This document shows positions 1-11,619 of a stretch of DNA of 64,000 nucleotides, in pieces. Every line of letters starts with the position of its first letter. The stretch's first letter is position 1. Both the position numbers and the translations under genes were made by a program. Source of the DNA: Fasciolopsis buskii (taxonomy: Eukaryota; Platyhelminthes; Trematoda; Plagiorchiida; Fasciolidae). The DNA lies in NCBI GenBank assembly GCA_008360955.1, contig LUCM01004751.1:257720-321719 (forward strand). Direction: 5' to 3'. The notes beneath the pieces are model-generated. The model ran no database searches. It worked only from the letters and a program-made list of their open reading frames with translations, and was not told where the DNA came from.

Positions 1-801
1 CAACTCAGGAGTGCTTCCGAGTGCTGTTCTTTCATCGTTTCTCTTCTCTACCTACATCAGCGACCTATCAACCAGCTTATCCTGTCATCTGTTTAATTAT
101 GCTGATGATGTTGCCCTCTCTCAAGCCATTTCGAACAACGATGATTTTCAAAGTTTTCCAACAACCTATCTTCTGTTTACGATTTCTCTGCACAAGCTGG
201 TTTAAATCGGAACACTTTAAACTGTTTCGAATGTCTGTTCTCTCTCTCTTGGTCAATCTACCCATCCGAAACGTCATTCATCAACTCAGCAACAGTTACC
301 ACGTTTGATTCTGTGAAATATCTAGGAGTTACTATTGCTAAGAATCTGAAGTGGACTACTCACATTTCTACCTGTGTAAAGAATCCCCGACGGTTGTTAT
401 TACAAATCAGGAAGCTTCGACAGTACAAGGTGAAACAAATCACCATATCCCGATGCGTATACCAATGTTTTTCCAATCCTACTTTATTGTTCTCCCGTCA
501 TTTTTTCCAGGTTTATCTAAGAAGGTTGTAAAATTTTTCGTCGGGGCTATCAATTATTAGCCGCGCGTCTTTCAAACCACCAACTGTGTTGTCCCTAAAT
601 TTATATGATCAGCACTTATCTGCATGTGAGAGATTTGCTCACAAAATGCTCTCAAATTTCACATATCATCTGCACAACGATCTTCTTCTTAGTGCCGCTT
701 CCACATTTCTTTATTTTCGTCCCATATCCTTTAGAATTAATATCTATGGGAACTCCACTGTTCCATATTTAGCACGCCTTTTTAGCCGAATTGCAGAGTA
801 G
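1..801 (+). pseudogene. Reverse transcriptase fragment, broken (CR1-like LINE copy 1)
   Basis: The fragment encodes the palm and thumb of a LINE reverse transcriptase, the enzyme that copies element RNA into DNA at the target site. The catalytic box reads FNYADDVALSQ, with TATGCTGATGAT at 98-109, preceded by a VLSSFLFSTYISD segment matching the usual Gly-rich motif before the active site. About 20 codons after YADD, a T run that is one base shorter than in the 45.7 kb copy moves the frame, so the thumb continues in other frames (VKYLGVTIAKNLKWTTHI at about 307-363, later pieces to about 800). The usual Q-G motif reads LPSAV here. The copy is a dead fossil; the family assignment rests on motif wording only. 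Confidence 0.75.
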
Positions 802-930
802 CAGATCATGATGTGTTCTGATTATTCTTCGATGAATTTTTTCATTTTCACAAGGTGATGTGTGCAACTTTTTGCTTTTTTATCCCAACGTTTTTTGACT
901 GGAATGCGACATCATTTTTGTACGCAATAC
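1..930 (+). mobile_element. CR1-like LINE, 3' end (copy 1)
   Basis: This is the 3' part of a non-LTR retrotransposon cut by the left edge of the window. It aligns by eye, with few gaps, to 45688-46650, covering the reverse-transcriptase palm, thumb and a short 3' untranslated tail. The last shared words are the GTGATG run near 855 and the ATGCGACAT..TTTGTACGCAA run near 905-928; similarity stops soon after. The 3' end is only approximate because no target-site duplication or simple tail could be defined. Confidence 0.75.
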
Positions 931-939
931 AAGAAGCGA

Positions 940-3120
940 AAAATAGGCGCCGAATAATCAGTGACGGGCCTCAGATTCTGCTCATTTCTGACATTGAAGA
1001 GAAACAACACAATAGGGATGGCGCATTCTGTTTTTAGTGATCTTTCTTATACTCAGACCACTGCTCTTAGGGAGAGATGGGGGAAGTCTGTCGAAGTTTT
1101 TTAGAATATCACTCCACCCCTTGATGGAGAAAATACAGCCCCGGACAACTTAGTATCAATAGAAACAACGGAGCGGTTTTTTCTGCTCGTACAGAAGCAC
1201 AACTGTGCGACACAAATAGGTGTGAGCATTTATTCAGATAAAATAACAGCCAGTGTACAATGAATTTATCTGCTGCACTTAGCCACTGAGGGAGGAAGAT
1301 GACGGGTTTGCTTCGTACATTTGGTCACGTTTGAAAGCACAAATATTTTTGAAAATGAGACACGTGTTTTCGAGACAAACCGATTTCAGAATTTCATACA
1401 GAAATGTTGTTGCACGAATATTCCATTAAAAACTGCATGCTAGATCGACAAGGTTCGACAAGCAAAACACAAGGAAACTAGGTGTTGTGTTATGATCGCT
1501 GGTGCGTAAAAGACTGTGTTTCAAATAAAACGTGATCCCGAAACAATGAACCACCGGGGTCGAATTGCATTTTATCTTCTGTCAATTTCACAAATAAATA
1601 CAGCCCGGGAGCTGTTCTGGGTTACTCCGCACCCAGTTTGTGTTTCTTTGTTTTTCTTACTGCTTCCTCCCTCTTTCCGAAATGATGTCAGAATTATTCA
1701 GATTCATTTCACAAATATTCAGAAACGTTACTCGTTTGTAGCGTTTCACAAGACTTCTCAAGAGCACAACTGATTGCAGATTTTAGGGCAGTGCAAAGAC
1801 AATCGTTGCATTTTCCAATAAGGACGCCCTAATGCACTTAGGTAAGGTAGATCGCGTCTCAGGCCTATGCAAATAACGTCTCAGTAAGTCAGTTGACCGA
1901 TACGCCTGAATGGTTTTGGCATAATCCCAAATGTTTATGGCAGTTCCGAAATAATGTGGAAAATGCTACACTCGTTAGCTGAACTGAGGTGGCACAAATG
2001 CTGTGAGCTTACCGGATATGTATCATTCGTCAGGCCATGCCCATCGTGAGCCACCTCACTTCAGTGATTGGCTAGTTCAGTGCATGAACAATTCTACCTA
2101 ACTTTCACACCTCGCTTTTACGTCTGCCCAAATCGGGCCGGTCAGCTACCAAGCAAAAGTGGCAAAATGTAAGTCACGTGGACTGGGACTCACGAGTTTT
2201 GGTCGCTCAAAACATAGAGGACAAACTGGCATCTTTTTTTAAGCGCAGTTAGTTTACTTTCCGACAGTGGATCTTGAAAAAAAGCGTGCTATTTCTGCTC
2301 ACCGTACGTGCTCATTCGACCGGATTTAATGCGACTGTCCGGTTGTGAATTCTGATTTTTAAAACGCTTTCCAATAAAGGCCGAAATTGGGAAAATTCAG
2401 TGATTTAATACAGAAACGAAGGTTACTGATGACAGTCAAAACAGTAATGCTATGTGATAAGAGTTTGGTAAAATGAAATCAGAACAACGGCCTGTCGGAT
2501 TCAACCAGTCCTTCCGTTTTTAATTGGTGTTCAGTGTTTACCTTACATACGGGATCCTCTACGTGGCTTCGTGTAGTTCAGACTAAGCTTAGCAAAATAC
2601 ATGCAACTTAAGTTAACTTTGAATCAAAAGGGCCGAACTTTTTATGGTCCCAGGTAGCTTCTGAAAAATTCAGTGCACACAAAAATAACCAAATCGTGGA
2701 GGTTAACGGGAACTGCTCACGTGCCGTAAGGAAAAATCGGGAAATTCGCCCCCGGGGTATTTTCCATTCTCGTCAAGATACTCGAATCGTTCAACTTCCA
2801 TTGTGCTAAGACACACAGATGACTGGGACGAATACCAGTTTGCTTACCGTGATCAGAAATGAAAACCAGACAACTAAGACAATGCCATATATCCTGTTTC
2901 ATCCTCTCGTGATCGGATCACTGCCTATTGTGCAATTAAGCCTCTGCCATTATTCGCATGACATAACGATAACGGTATGTCATTTATTTACTGATTCTTT
3001 TGTAGTAGGATTCAATTTACCTACGTCGACGGTAACATCCCTGGTTACGTGTGCATTCACCCGGGAATCACATGGATAGTGCATTTTTCTACTTCTCTTT
3101 TCGCTTTAAATTAGTAACTG
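940..3120. other. Non-coding stretch, no gene seen
   Basis: Frames are interrupted throughout on both strands, and the short ones (1516-1773, 2717-2902, 2819-3079) lack recognisable motifs or paired splice sites. No RNA gene or clear repeat was found. Confidence 0.5.
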
Positions 3121-3145
3121 ACCTGGAGTTTGTCACGAATTGCAG

Positions 3146-3406
3146 ATTTGAGATGCGGATGGAATTTATTTTTTGCACTAAATTTGACAATAGGCGTCAG
3201 TTCACCAAATTCGCTCACCATCAATTTCAACCACTCAATGAGCCTGTCTAATCAGTCACATGATGTATCTAAATATAATGCGAATTTCCTTTCATTTGCC
3301 AAAATAAGACATTTATCTTCCAAAGCAATTATCAACTCAATCGCATCTAATAAAATTGAAACAGTTGTTCAAGTTACATCGATGAAATCTGTGAGAGGAA
3401 CCCAAG
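3146..3406 (+). CDS. Candidate internal exon, product unknown
   Basis: A frame stays open for 140 codons from 3130 to 3552, long for this window. Inside it, an acceptor GAATTGCAG ends at 3145 and a donor CCAAG|GTCACG starts at 3407. They define a 261-base exon with phase 1 at both ends, starting DLRCGWNLFFALNLTIG and continuing Ser/Asn/Ile-rich, including NQSHDVSKYNANF and IASNKIETVVQV. The product is not recognised. The pyrimidine tract before the acceptor is weak, no matching neighbour exon was found, and the start given by the open frame is a TTG, so it is not a true initiation site. It could be a chance open frame in AT-rich DNA. Confidence 0.2.
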
Positions 3407-3559
3407 GTCACGATCTAAGCCAATCCGTATGCATTTATTATAAGTTCCTAGTTATACAGCATCCGGTTTTTCATATTTTGTTGTTTCTTGAAATTTCCTG
3501 GAACGATCGGTTTGTTTGTCTGCGGCGCTTCACATTCTGGTGTCATTTTTGAAGTTCGC

Positions 3560-5560
3560 GGAACAACACATTTCGCTGCCGATAGGCGACGTATCAAACC
3601 AGTATTAAGATCCATTGTTATGCCTAGCTCAACCATAAACAATTTCACAAGTGACTAACATTTCGCTAACTGTAACGAGATTTTTTTGTTGGCAGACTCA
3701 AATCGATATTGTGGTTCCAACCTCACCCACCGTATGTCTTCTTCATCTACCGGGACTAATTTCAAGTTGCTCTACTCCCTATCGATTGAATACCGGATTT
3801 CGTTGCTTCTGTATGTTGCATTAGACGTTTTCCGTTCCTCCACGGTAAATGACCATTATTGATAAACGTTAACAATTTCCCTGGAATAATACTTCTAATT
3901 AGCGCTTTTTTATGGCATTTAATGCCGTTTCACTTAGTGACATGACTGATAGCCTCTGGATTGGCAATTCTGTTAAACGATTCAACATGTTCTAATCTCA
4001 TACCTGGTGTTGTCTTTGCACATCTTGCAGAACTTTTTGAGCATGCTAGTGACATTACAATTTCTATTCTTATTGCAAGGGAGTCATCTTATGGTACAGA
4101 CACATCTTGCCCAATCCATGCTGTCTATTCACAGTCTCCAACCGGAGCATTGTGTGTTGAACGTTTCACCCTAAACCGTGCCATTTGTCAATCGTACCAC
4201 CTACAGAATATTAAAGAAATCGATCAATAGAGTCGACCATGATGACTACTTGGACAGCATGTCCGCAACTAATCTCCAGTCGCATCTACATATATGTGTG
4301 TACATATATCCACCGTTCAAAAAATCGCCTGCACGCAAGTCCTACTCAGCCTTGCTGTTATGATCACCCATTTGCTCACTCAGTATGTGTCCCAAGTACT
4401 TGAGTTAGAGCAAGTTTGAATTGTGATCAAGAAAGACATGCGTGAAGTGACAGAACCATGAAATCAAATCTTCATTATGGGCAAACAAAAGAACTGCGAT
4501 TGTCATGTTACCAAAAAAAGTAGGCATACCGGGGAAGACAACTTACGTTGTTTAGACAGATCATTGCTCGGATGACGTATTTTTAGTGCCTGTACCCATA
4601 TGAACAAAAATTATCTGGGAGCTTGAGCCTGATTTCGGGATTATTGCCATTGATCAGGTATGTGTACTAGGTACTCTCTTGTTCAGCCGTCAGCATAAAT
4701 GTACACTTCTTTTTTAAGTTGACACTGGAATCTCATTTGATTCGTTAGGAACTCGCATCTCTGGTGAATCCGTCTAAGGTTAGCCTTGCCAAACCGACGA
4801 AATGCGTGTGCTGAATCACTGTGTGATTCTTACATGGATTCATTAACGGTGCACGTTTCTAATGATTCCGGTGAGAGTCTAGTGCCAAATGAACAATTTT
4901 ACTTCTTATTGGAACAGATGACCACAATCATTGTCATACGGAGTGATGCAATGTCTCATTTACCAGATATATTCCTGTGACAGTTACCCAAGGCTTCTCT
5001 GTCCGCTTGGTCACACGGTTTCGTTAAATCCCTGTCTTTAATGCTTTTATTAGGATTTTTCGTATTATGTTCATGTTTAATCCAGGCTGTGCCAGCGTTA
5101 TAACGGCGATTCCGATGTGCGTGAGGTGATAAAACCCACCGAAAAATACAAATCAATGTGTCAGCAACGTATTCTTCACTAACGTTTGTGAAGTAATGGA
5201 ATTAGTTAAACTATGTATTGTGACACGTTTAGTCCTAGCCACCGTTAGACTAACAGGGGACGATGATGTCACAGAGTACCATCCGAACTACCTTTAACTT
5301 GGTTTTTTGGGTCAGTCTAGTTTTATTTTATCGTCTAACATATAATAGCGATTCGCGAACGGTTCACAACAGCCTAAATTCGATGAATCTCTAGAACTAA
5401 AGCTGCACTGATTGTCTCGCTGTGAAAACATGAATCGACTATGTCATTCATTAATTGTGATGATAAAATGTCTTGGGTTAGAACTCGGCAATGCAAGATT
5501 TCCTATGCTTCTCAAGAATAATCAGCGAATGATGATCGACTGAATGAGAATCGGATTGAG
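3560..5560. other. Non-coding stretch, no gene seen
   Basis: Only short open frames without motifs occur here (for example 3961-4230 and 4786-4980). Composition is even and no repeat family was recognised. Confidence 0.5.
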
Positions 5561-5564
5561 AAGA

Positions 5565-5790
5565 ACAGTGTTGTTGTTTTTGTTGGTGGTGGATATTTTG
5601 ATGGAGGTGGTGGTGATGGTATTGATGGTGGTGGTGGTGATGGAGGTGGTGGTGATGGTGTTGGTCGTGATGTTGATGGTGTAGACGGTGGTGGTAGTGG
5701 TGGAGATGGTGGTGGTGGTGTTGATGATGGCAGTGTTGTTGTTATTGGTGGTGGTGGTGGTAGTCGTGATTCTGATGATGGCGATTATTT
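5565..5790. repeat. Imperfect (GGT/GAT)n trinucleotide repeat
   Basis: About 225 bases are built from GGT, GAT and GTT units with interruptions (GGTGGTGATGG recurs). The minus strand translates as a run of Thr, Asn and Ile across 5522-5896, which is the repeat read as codons rather than a gene. Confidence 0.9.
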
Positions 5791-5950
5791 TAATTCCTAC
5801 AATGACAACAGTGGCCACCCCGGGGGTGGGATTGGAAATGATATGAGTCCCTAGTACACTTGCTATACATTTCCGGTCATTTTGTCCATTAGACAATTAC
5901 AAAGCGTTCACATAAGCAAGCAAACATGCTACAGAGTGGACAAATTTGAA

Positions 5951-6008
5951 GCGCATTGGACAGATGAGAATTAGGTGCGCATTGGACAGATGAGAATTAG
6001 GTGCGCAT
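5951..6008. repeat. 26-bp tandem duplication
   Basis: The unit GCGCATTGGACAGATGAGAA plus TTAGGT occurs exactly twice (5951-5976 and 5977-6002), followed by the first six bases of a third copy. Identity between units is complete, so the duplication is recent or maintained. Confidence 0.95.
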
Positions 6009-6539
6009 GTATGATGCCCGAGTATTGGACGTAAAACGGGCCTTGTATTGTTCACTTGGGGTTCGTGTTCAGAGTTTTACATTTTGAAAGAGAGTAGAAT
6101 TTCGTCAGGGTTTATTCTACGAATTGAAATTGAAAAACAATTGAAATCGTTTCGCCTAAAATAATCGGGTAAATGTAACTGGTCTGCTATCTGACATCAG
6201 AGACTAGTCTAGTGAGTCACACTGATCAAATAGAATTCAATGCCTCACCCTACTTACAAGCACTGTCTGCCTCAGCAGTCTAGACAGAGGATGATCATGC
6301 GTTGTTTCATAGGGAAAGCATGCATTGCCTCGACAAAATGACATGATCTAGGACTCATCTGGTCCAATTCTTCAGAACACGAATTCAAGCTCCGTTTGCA
6401 CGTTCTGCTAGGCAGGCTAGTTCAAGGCCCTAGCCGTTTATTTGATAATCTTTCCCTTGTCATCCTCGTGACAAACGCACACCTGTGGGAGGAGTTACAT
6501 ACTGACGTCTTTTTTTTCAATCTGTTATTTTTGCATCAG

Positions 6540-6761
6540 TTAGCTGATCACCTTGCCCCGATCATGGGAGGCACGTCAGATGATTTCTCTCGAATAGAAG
6601 GTAATCAAGAAATGCTGAAAATCGGGGAAAAACAATTGAGAAACAAAAGAAAGCTGGCTCGAATCAAAGCCAAAAAGAGGCAGAAGTTCTCGAATATTTT
6701 CTATTTGCAAGGAACCCAAGTTCACACTTCTCTTGGGAGCGATAAAAAAGAACAACTGTGA
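6540..6761 (+). CDS. Candidate exon with a basic tail, product unknown
   Basis: An acceptor with a strong pyrimidine tract (GTCTTTTTTTTCAATCTG..TTTTTGCATCAG) ends at 6539. The frame then runs 73 codons to a stop at 6761: it begins LADHLAPIMGGTSDDFSRIE and passes into a lysine/arginine-rich stretch EKQLRNKRKLARIKAKKRQ, typical of nuclear or RNA-binding basic regions in general. A good donor, GAAG|GTAATC, lies at 6600/6601, so the piece may be either a 61-base internal exon (phase 0 to 1) or a terminal exon that includes the basic tail. No family is recognised and no partner exon was found nearby. The splice signals are seen; the coding status is inferred. Confidence 0.3.
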   Translation, partial: LADHLAPIMGGTSDDFSRIEGNQEMLKIGEKQLRNKRKLARIKAKKRQKFSNIFYLQGTQVHTSLGSDKKEQL

Positions 6762-6769
6762 TGAAAGTC

Positions 6770-9040
6770 ACCTAAACGATTATATTCGAATGAATAATTG
6801 ACTTTTTTGCATCACTCGTGAATGTAGTACCTGACTGACAATCCTGGTACGGTGTATTCAAGAGAAGGCCGAAAATTGCGAGAATTCCGTGAAACATTTT
6901 CCGGTTTCCACGGACGAGCTACGTTTGTTCTTCTGCAACACATTTTGTGTGACCAGTCCGTGCACGATTTGCACAGCTTAACTTTTCTAATTCAGCCACC
7001 ACACCGTTTTCGTTATTGAAGCAGCGTAAAATCTGATCGCTGGAGTTCGGAAGAATGAAATGATTTCGCTCAACTGGGGCCTTTGATCTCGGATTGCTTG
7101 GGCCGCTCGTGGAAACAAGAAATTGGGCAGAAATTCACTAACCATGCAAATGTTTGCTAAATGCACACCGGGAGGTAACCACTAAGGCTATGGTTGCGCA
7201 CGACAGTTAATTTTACAGCCCAAACCAACCATATCACTTTGATCATTTTCTATGAAATACTGAAATTCTACGTGCCAGTATCAACGATGAACCAATGTCG
7301 TGGTTTACATCCAAACTCTACAGATTTATACAGGATTTGATCACATTCGTTCACTAGTTTCACTGCATACATCGATCTCGTCTTACCTTCGGGACTTCCG
7401 TCCAAGCAGTCGCAAAGCTGCATTCGAACTGTGCGCGTATTCAAAGCATGCGACTGATCATCTTGCATGAGGGACTCAACAACCATGGAGGCAACGGGAA
7501 TTCGGTGCATAGGAAGCATCGGTTCTTGGTATCTGATATGGCTGTTAAACTTGAATTCATTCCTTTCGGACCATCGGATGAACGGGAAAGTTTTCGAAAC
7601 TAGACAATAAATTGCTCACATTTGGTTTTTGGCCGCGTCACTGAAGTGCTCCCAAATTAATTGTTCTCCAACAAAATTTGGTCATATCTGAGCAGTAGTT
7701 TTTGTGATCATCAGGATGGTTCACATTGGCAATCTGTTTACCTCATAGCTCAGTTTGCGTTTGACCTTGAAATTTGAATTTCGACTCTGGTAATTGTAGA
7801 ATCCGGAAGGATTTCCTAGTCTGTTTTATTCATTTCCCACCCACCCCCACCTACGCTCAGCAGTCCCGGATATCGAACCAGAACATTGTCTTCAGCTATT
7901 CGTAAGAGGCCGAGGTTAAATTTCCAGACTGCGGTTCTTCCATGCAATTGTGCCTAATGCCGTCAAATGCTAAACTCACCTTCGCGGTGCTGTGCCCGGC
8001 AGTGCCTTTCTGTTCCAGTCGTGTTTGCAAACCCTCGACCGTTGTTTAAACGACTAATCCTAAATGACAAGTACTTTCCTGTACTAGTACTTTGTTGAAA
8101 TTCCCGTTGAGTATCGTGATTTTGACTATTCCCTTAGAAGTTGAATTCATCGTTTGCTTTTGTGGATTAATGAACACCGGGCAATGTATCCGATTGGATA
8201 AACACCACCTCTCAGATGTCAGTCATTGAACAGTGCTTAAATTATCTATTGAATGTGATAACTTTCGGGCCTTCTCGGCAAAGATTTATGGCGTAGTCCG
8301 TTTATTTGTTCCCCGAGATAAAGTCAGAAATCTTTAGGCTATTCTGCTGAAGACCGTCGATAGGATGATGATGTCCATGACAAACCAGTTCACCGTGAAC
8401 GACATGACATTTTCTATGGCGATTTTCTTTCAATTTCTGGAAATTAAAACGGGAAGTGTCATAAGGTTCATCCGTAGATGGTTGCTTATTATTGCTTTCT
8501 CTCCGATATTTCAATTTAACCGTCTAAAACGTGACCGTAGCTTTGTGAGTGTGTTAACACTGTCCACGATATTCAAGTACACAGTTTCAAACTATTTGCA
8601 AATGAACCATCTAGCCAGTTGATTACCTCCTCTGACGTATTCTTTGTTCGGTTATTTCCCATCGTCGCTTGATTCCTTCAATCTTGCACATTTTCTTATG
8701 CTTTTCTTATGCCTTTCTTGATCTTGCTTTAGCCGATGATTCCGTTAACTTATTTGTTTATAGACGAGGTTTGATCTCGATATTTCATTGTTTCACGCCA
8801 TTTCTTCATCCCAAGGTATATTATACAGTTACCTCGTAAACCCAATCTATATACGATACCCGCATTAAATACTATATATATATTCCGTACATTGGCTTGA
8901 AAACGGACACATGGTCGAGGCAAAAATGTAAAAACAATGAACCATGGAAACAATAAATATGAAAAGAACAAGTATTTTGTTTTACCGAACACTTTCTACC
9001 CCATTGTTTTACTTTTTGTATGGATTACACGTGGAAAGAA
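6770..9040. other. Non-coding stretch, no gene seen
   Basis: Frames are short. Small AT runs (around 8872) and pyrimidine-rich patches are present. No RNA gene, repeat family or phase-matched exon pair was found. Confidence 0.5.
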
Positions 9041-9059
9041 TTTAACTAATAAGCCTTAC

Positions 9060-9510
9060 AATATTTTTTGCACTGACTACTATTCCGAAGCATGTGTCTT
9101 AGTGCCTAGAACCAACAACAATTCTCATCTCTTGGGTCCCAACCAGGAAGACGGGAAGCGTCAACCGAGGCCGAAACCAAAGCTAACTTCTTCACGCATG
9201 TACGCTTACCCATTACCTGAAGGTCATGTCGCTTCTCACGGCCTTATTCGGTGAGTGCAAACACGCCGCGGAAGGACGGGCCGTGGACACACGCACACGC
9301 AAGCTACCGAAGGGGATGTGGAAGGGTGACCGCAGTGAGGGGTCCACTAGTTGCACCCAACACACTGAGACACTCCCTCGATGTTCCTAACAAAATTCGA
9401 GCAATGCATCGAAGACTTCGGCGGTTAAACATAGAAAGTCGTCGCGCATTCACAAAGCAACCGAAAAGTGGCAGCATATTCTCTTCATCTGGGCGAAAGA
9501 CGGATATCAT
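9060..9510 (-). pseudogene. C-terminal region of the RTE-like LINE ORF
   Basis: FRPDEENMLPLFGCF and RRLSMFNRRSLRCIARILL match the region after the reverse transcriptase, where live copies read close to RRLSVFDHRCLRSIARI. Further down the minus strand, past several stops, MGKRTCVKKLALVSA and RLPGWDPRDENCCWF continue to about 9060, the characteristic end of this element's protein. Open frames on the plus strand across 9251-9735 are antisense shadows. Confidence 0.65.
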
Positions 9511-9584
9511 GGTGACGCCAAGTGCCGTAGGTTTGCGAAAGCTCTCATGGCTTCAGCAGCGCCTGATGCGATCTTCGACAAAAC

Positions 9585-10404
9585 TCATTCACCACTTATG
9601 GTCAAACTAGCATTGTTCTCAAATCTGTTGACCATCTTCAACCAATCACGAAAAGACCAAGTACAGACACAGGTTTCTACCAGTCTTTGGGACGTACTTC
9701 GGAGTTTGAAAGTGCAAAACACATGCCATATGTGAATATTGCAATCGCTCAACAGTCTGATGCTTGCTGAATTATCTTCATTCAGCAAGAACATACCATC
9801 AGCATATTTTAAATCAAAACTCACTTTCGTGGGATGAAATTATTTTCCCCTTTCAAAAGACCAGATACCGCTTCCCGTAGAAAATTCCCCATGAAATGTT
9901 TGAAAAGAAATGTGGATAAAGGACAGCCATGTTGTACTTCATTGGAGAAAGCGAAAGGCAGAAGACCATAATCCATAACCCTACCCGAGGTACAACGGTA
10001 AAACCCTTTGAGGACCGATACTTACTTCTAAGGCACATCAATTCCCAACAAACGATGTCACACTGCAGACCCGTCGACGGACTCAAGGACACGATGATCA
10101 CGTGCCTTTAGGAAGCAAACCGTTGCTGTGACAGTTGTCGGAGGGTGAATATTTGATCGAAGAGTCCATGAACAGCACGAAATCTAGTCTGTTCCTCACG
10201 AGATTGCTCATCATGCGCGTTGTACAATTTGCAAAGAACGGCAGGTGCTATCAGCTTCGACTCATTTCGGATTAAGCCAATGCCTTCATCTTTGGTGCCG
10301 TCGCTGCATGAATCCTTTTTTAAGAATAGGGACGAAAAAGAGGCATTCTGAGAATATAAAACTTTTGAGAACAAGACATGAAGTTTTTTTACCGGTTCTT
10401 TCAT
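9585..10404 (-). pseudogene. Reverse transcriptase core of the RTE-like LINE, inactive
   Basis: Pieces in order on the minus strand are as follows. At 10108-10404, KDEGIGLIRNESKLIAP stands for the NYRGISLL region and SREEQTRF..HGLFDQIFTLRQ for the fingers motif. At about 9890-10101 the palm includes CWELMCLRSKY and, in another frame, NEVQHGCPLSTFLFKHF. At 9585-9824, DLKYADGMFLLNEDNSA is the catalytic box. The second aspartate of YADD is glycine, which would abolish metal binding and polymerase activity. Stops and at least two frame changes separate the pieces. Confidence 0.75.
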
Positions 10405-10456
10405 AGTTGAATTGAACGTGGAGAAAGACCACCAGAGGTCGGGGTTTCGTGACGTC

Positions 10457-10800
10457 TTAAGAGTTAGAGTTCCTTGCGTATCTCACTCTCATAATGTGTG
10501 CACATTGAAACAGACGGGAGGCCCCATGCTGCAGTAACTTTGAAAGGGACGTACGCTGATGGTCACATGAACTGTGCTTTAAACTGTTCATTTCAGTATC
10601 GCTAATGATTGTGGATAAGCAAACCGTCAACTTCACAGGTGACTTCTCTAACACTCGACGTTTCCTACCGGTAGCTTGAATGAAGCGAACCAGTCTGCGG
10701 GAATTCCCCATGGCGGAAGCAAGCCTCATGTCTAAAACCCGTTGAAAGCACCAGATCTCCCAATCCCTAAGTGAGCTTGCTTTGAGGTTGCGTCATGTTC
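10457..10800 (-). pseudogene. Endonuclease-RT linker of the RTE-like LINE
   Basis: The minus strand carries DMRLASAMGNSRRLVRFIQA with TGRKR directly after. This is the recognisable linker found between endonuclease and reverse transcriptase in these elements (glycine-asparagine, Arg-Arg-Leu, then a hydrophobic-Ile-x-x-Thr-Gly). Upstream, at about 10740-10860, ARQPSCGTGERD and LKASSLRDWEIWCFQ continue the same region, interrupted by stops. The separate frame at 10811-11110 may hold further linker remains but is not alignable by eye. Confidence 0.55.
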
Positions 10801-11319
10801 ATAGTTGTGCTTAGTCACGCTCGCCAGTACCGCAAGAGGGCTGGCGTGCAAGAAAAAAACGGACTAGAGACTCAAGAAAAATACAGAACATCGCAGCATG
10901 ACGAATCAGATCACAATCCGCCATGGAATGAAAATACCAGACATTTGATTTAAACCACCAGTGCTCACTAACGTTTGTAGGCGCAGAACAGTTTACCTGT
11001 TCAGTCAAAGTGTTTCCAAAAATTGGCGAACATGTCGGTCCAAAGAGGTTATTGCAGTCTGGCCCAAACTGTGTTCTGCTTTTCGAACGCACATTGAAGC
11101 AAGTGAACAACTAGGTGGATACTAACGCTTGGTTGCAGTCGACACGAGTCCCACAATACCATAAACAGCCTTAGAAACCGCCCTGACGTCTGCAGCTAAT
11201 TCCAATATGGTTAGATCTGGTCTATCGATAATCCGAAAATTGTAGGCATCAATTGGCCAACCGACCACTGGACTGTGTGAAGAGAAAATCGATGATCAGA
11301 ATATGGGATAGCAACCTTT

Positions 11320-11500
11320 ACCTGTTTACTGAGAGATCAGAAATGGAATAAAAGGAACCTCCCAAATGCATCTCATTCGAAGAAAGATGACCCACTGGAG
11401 CATTCGTGCTTCTTGCTAAAATCACAATATTGCCCAGCTTTGTTGTGTTCACAATGCTGTTGGTAGCATCTGAAACATATTCTGCAGACAGCCAAGCAGA
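11320..11500 (-). pseudogene. Endonuclease C-terminal fragment of the RTE-like LINE
   Basis: The minus-strand frame contains LGNIVILARSTNAPVGHL followed by SSNEMHLGGSF. This matches the usual apurinic-type endonuclease run of a hydrophobic strand, Gly-Asp-Asn-Ala and Val-Gly-(Arg/His)-Leu, then Glu-x-x-Leu-Gly-Gly. The normal GD-N-A is replaced by RSTNA, so the catalytic aspartate is lost. Upstream residues of the domain are poorly preserved. The fragment belongs with the reverse transcriptase pieces downstream on the same strand. Confidence 0.55.
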
Positions 11501-11619
11501 GCTGAGAAGCAAACTGGGGCTGTCGAAGCAACGACTGTTCATCGTGCACGTCGATCTGATTGTACAAAAACATTTTGAAATTTGTGATTGATTTTCAAAC
11601 AGTGTGCCAAGCAACTATA

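Larger units (their letters stand above)
9050..11520 (-). mobile_element. RTE-like LINE, decayed, minus strand
   Basis: Reading the minus strand from 11520 down to about 9050, translated pieces follow the order of a non-LTR element: the end of the endonuclease (11320-11500), a linker (10457-11110), reverse-transcriptase motifs (9853-10404), the YAD box (9795-9806) and the C-terminal region (9060-9510). The pieces sit in different frames with many stops, so the copy is inactive. The wording (REEQ..F..HGLFDQIFTLRQ, HGCPLSTFLF, RRLSMFNRRSLRCIARI, RLPGWDPRD) is that of the endonuclease-reverse transcriptase elements common in flatworms. I place it near RTE with moderate certainty. The 5' end of the endonuclease was not found and the true borders are unknown. 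Confidence 0.75.

Noticed and set aside
98..130. CTGATGATG, resembling a hammerhead core
   Set aside because: It encodes the ADD of the reverse transcriptase box; the same applies at 45793, and neither has a stem plus GAAA.
5522..5896. 124-codon Thr/Asn/Ile-rich minus-strand frame
   Set aside because: It is the GGT/GAT trinucleotide repeat read as codons.
9251..9735. Plus-strand frames of 119 and 62 codons
   Set aside because: Antisense shadows of the RTE-like reverse transcriptase C-terminal region.
11406..11591. Plus frame that looks like it starts with a signal peptide
   Set aside because: It lies antisense to the endonuclease fragment of the RTE-like LINE and has no ATG start.
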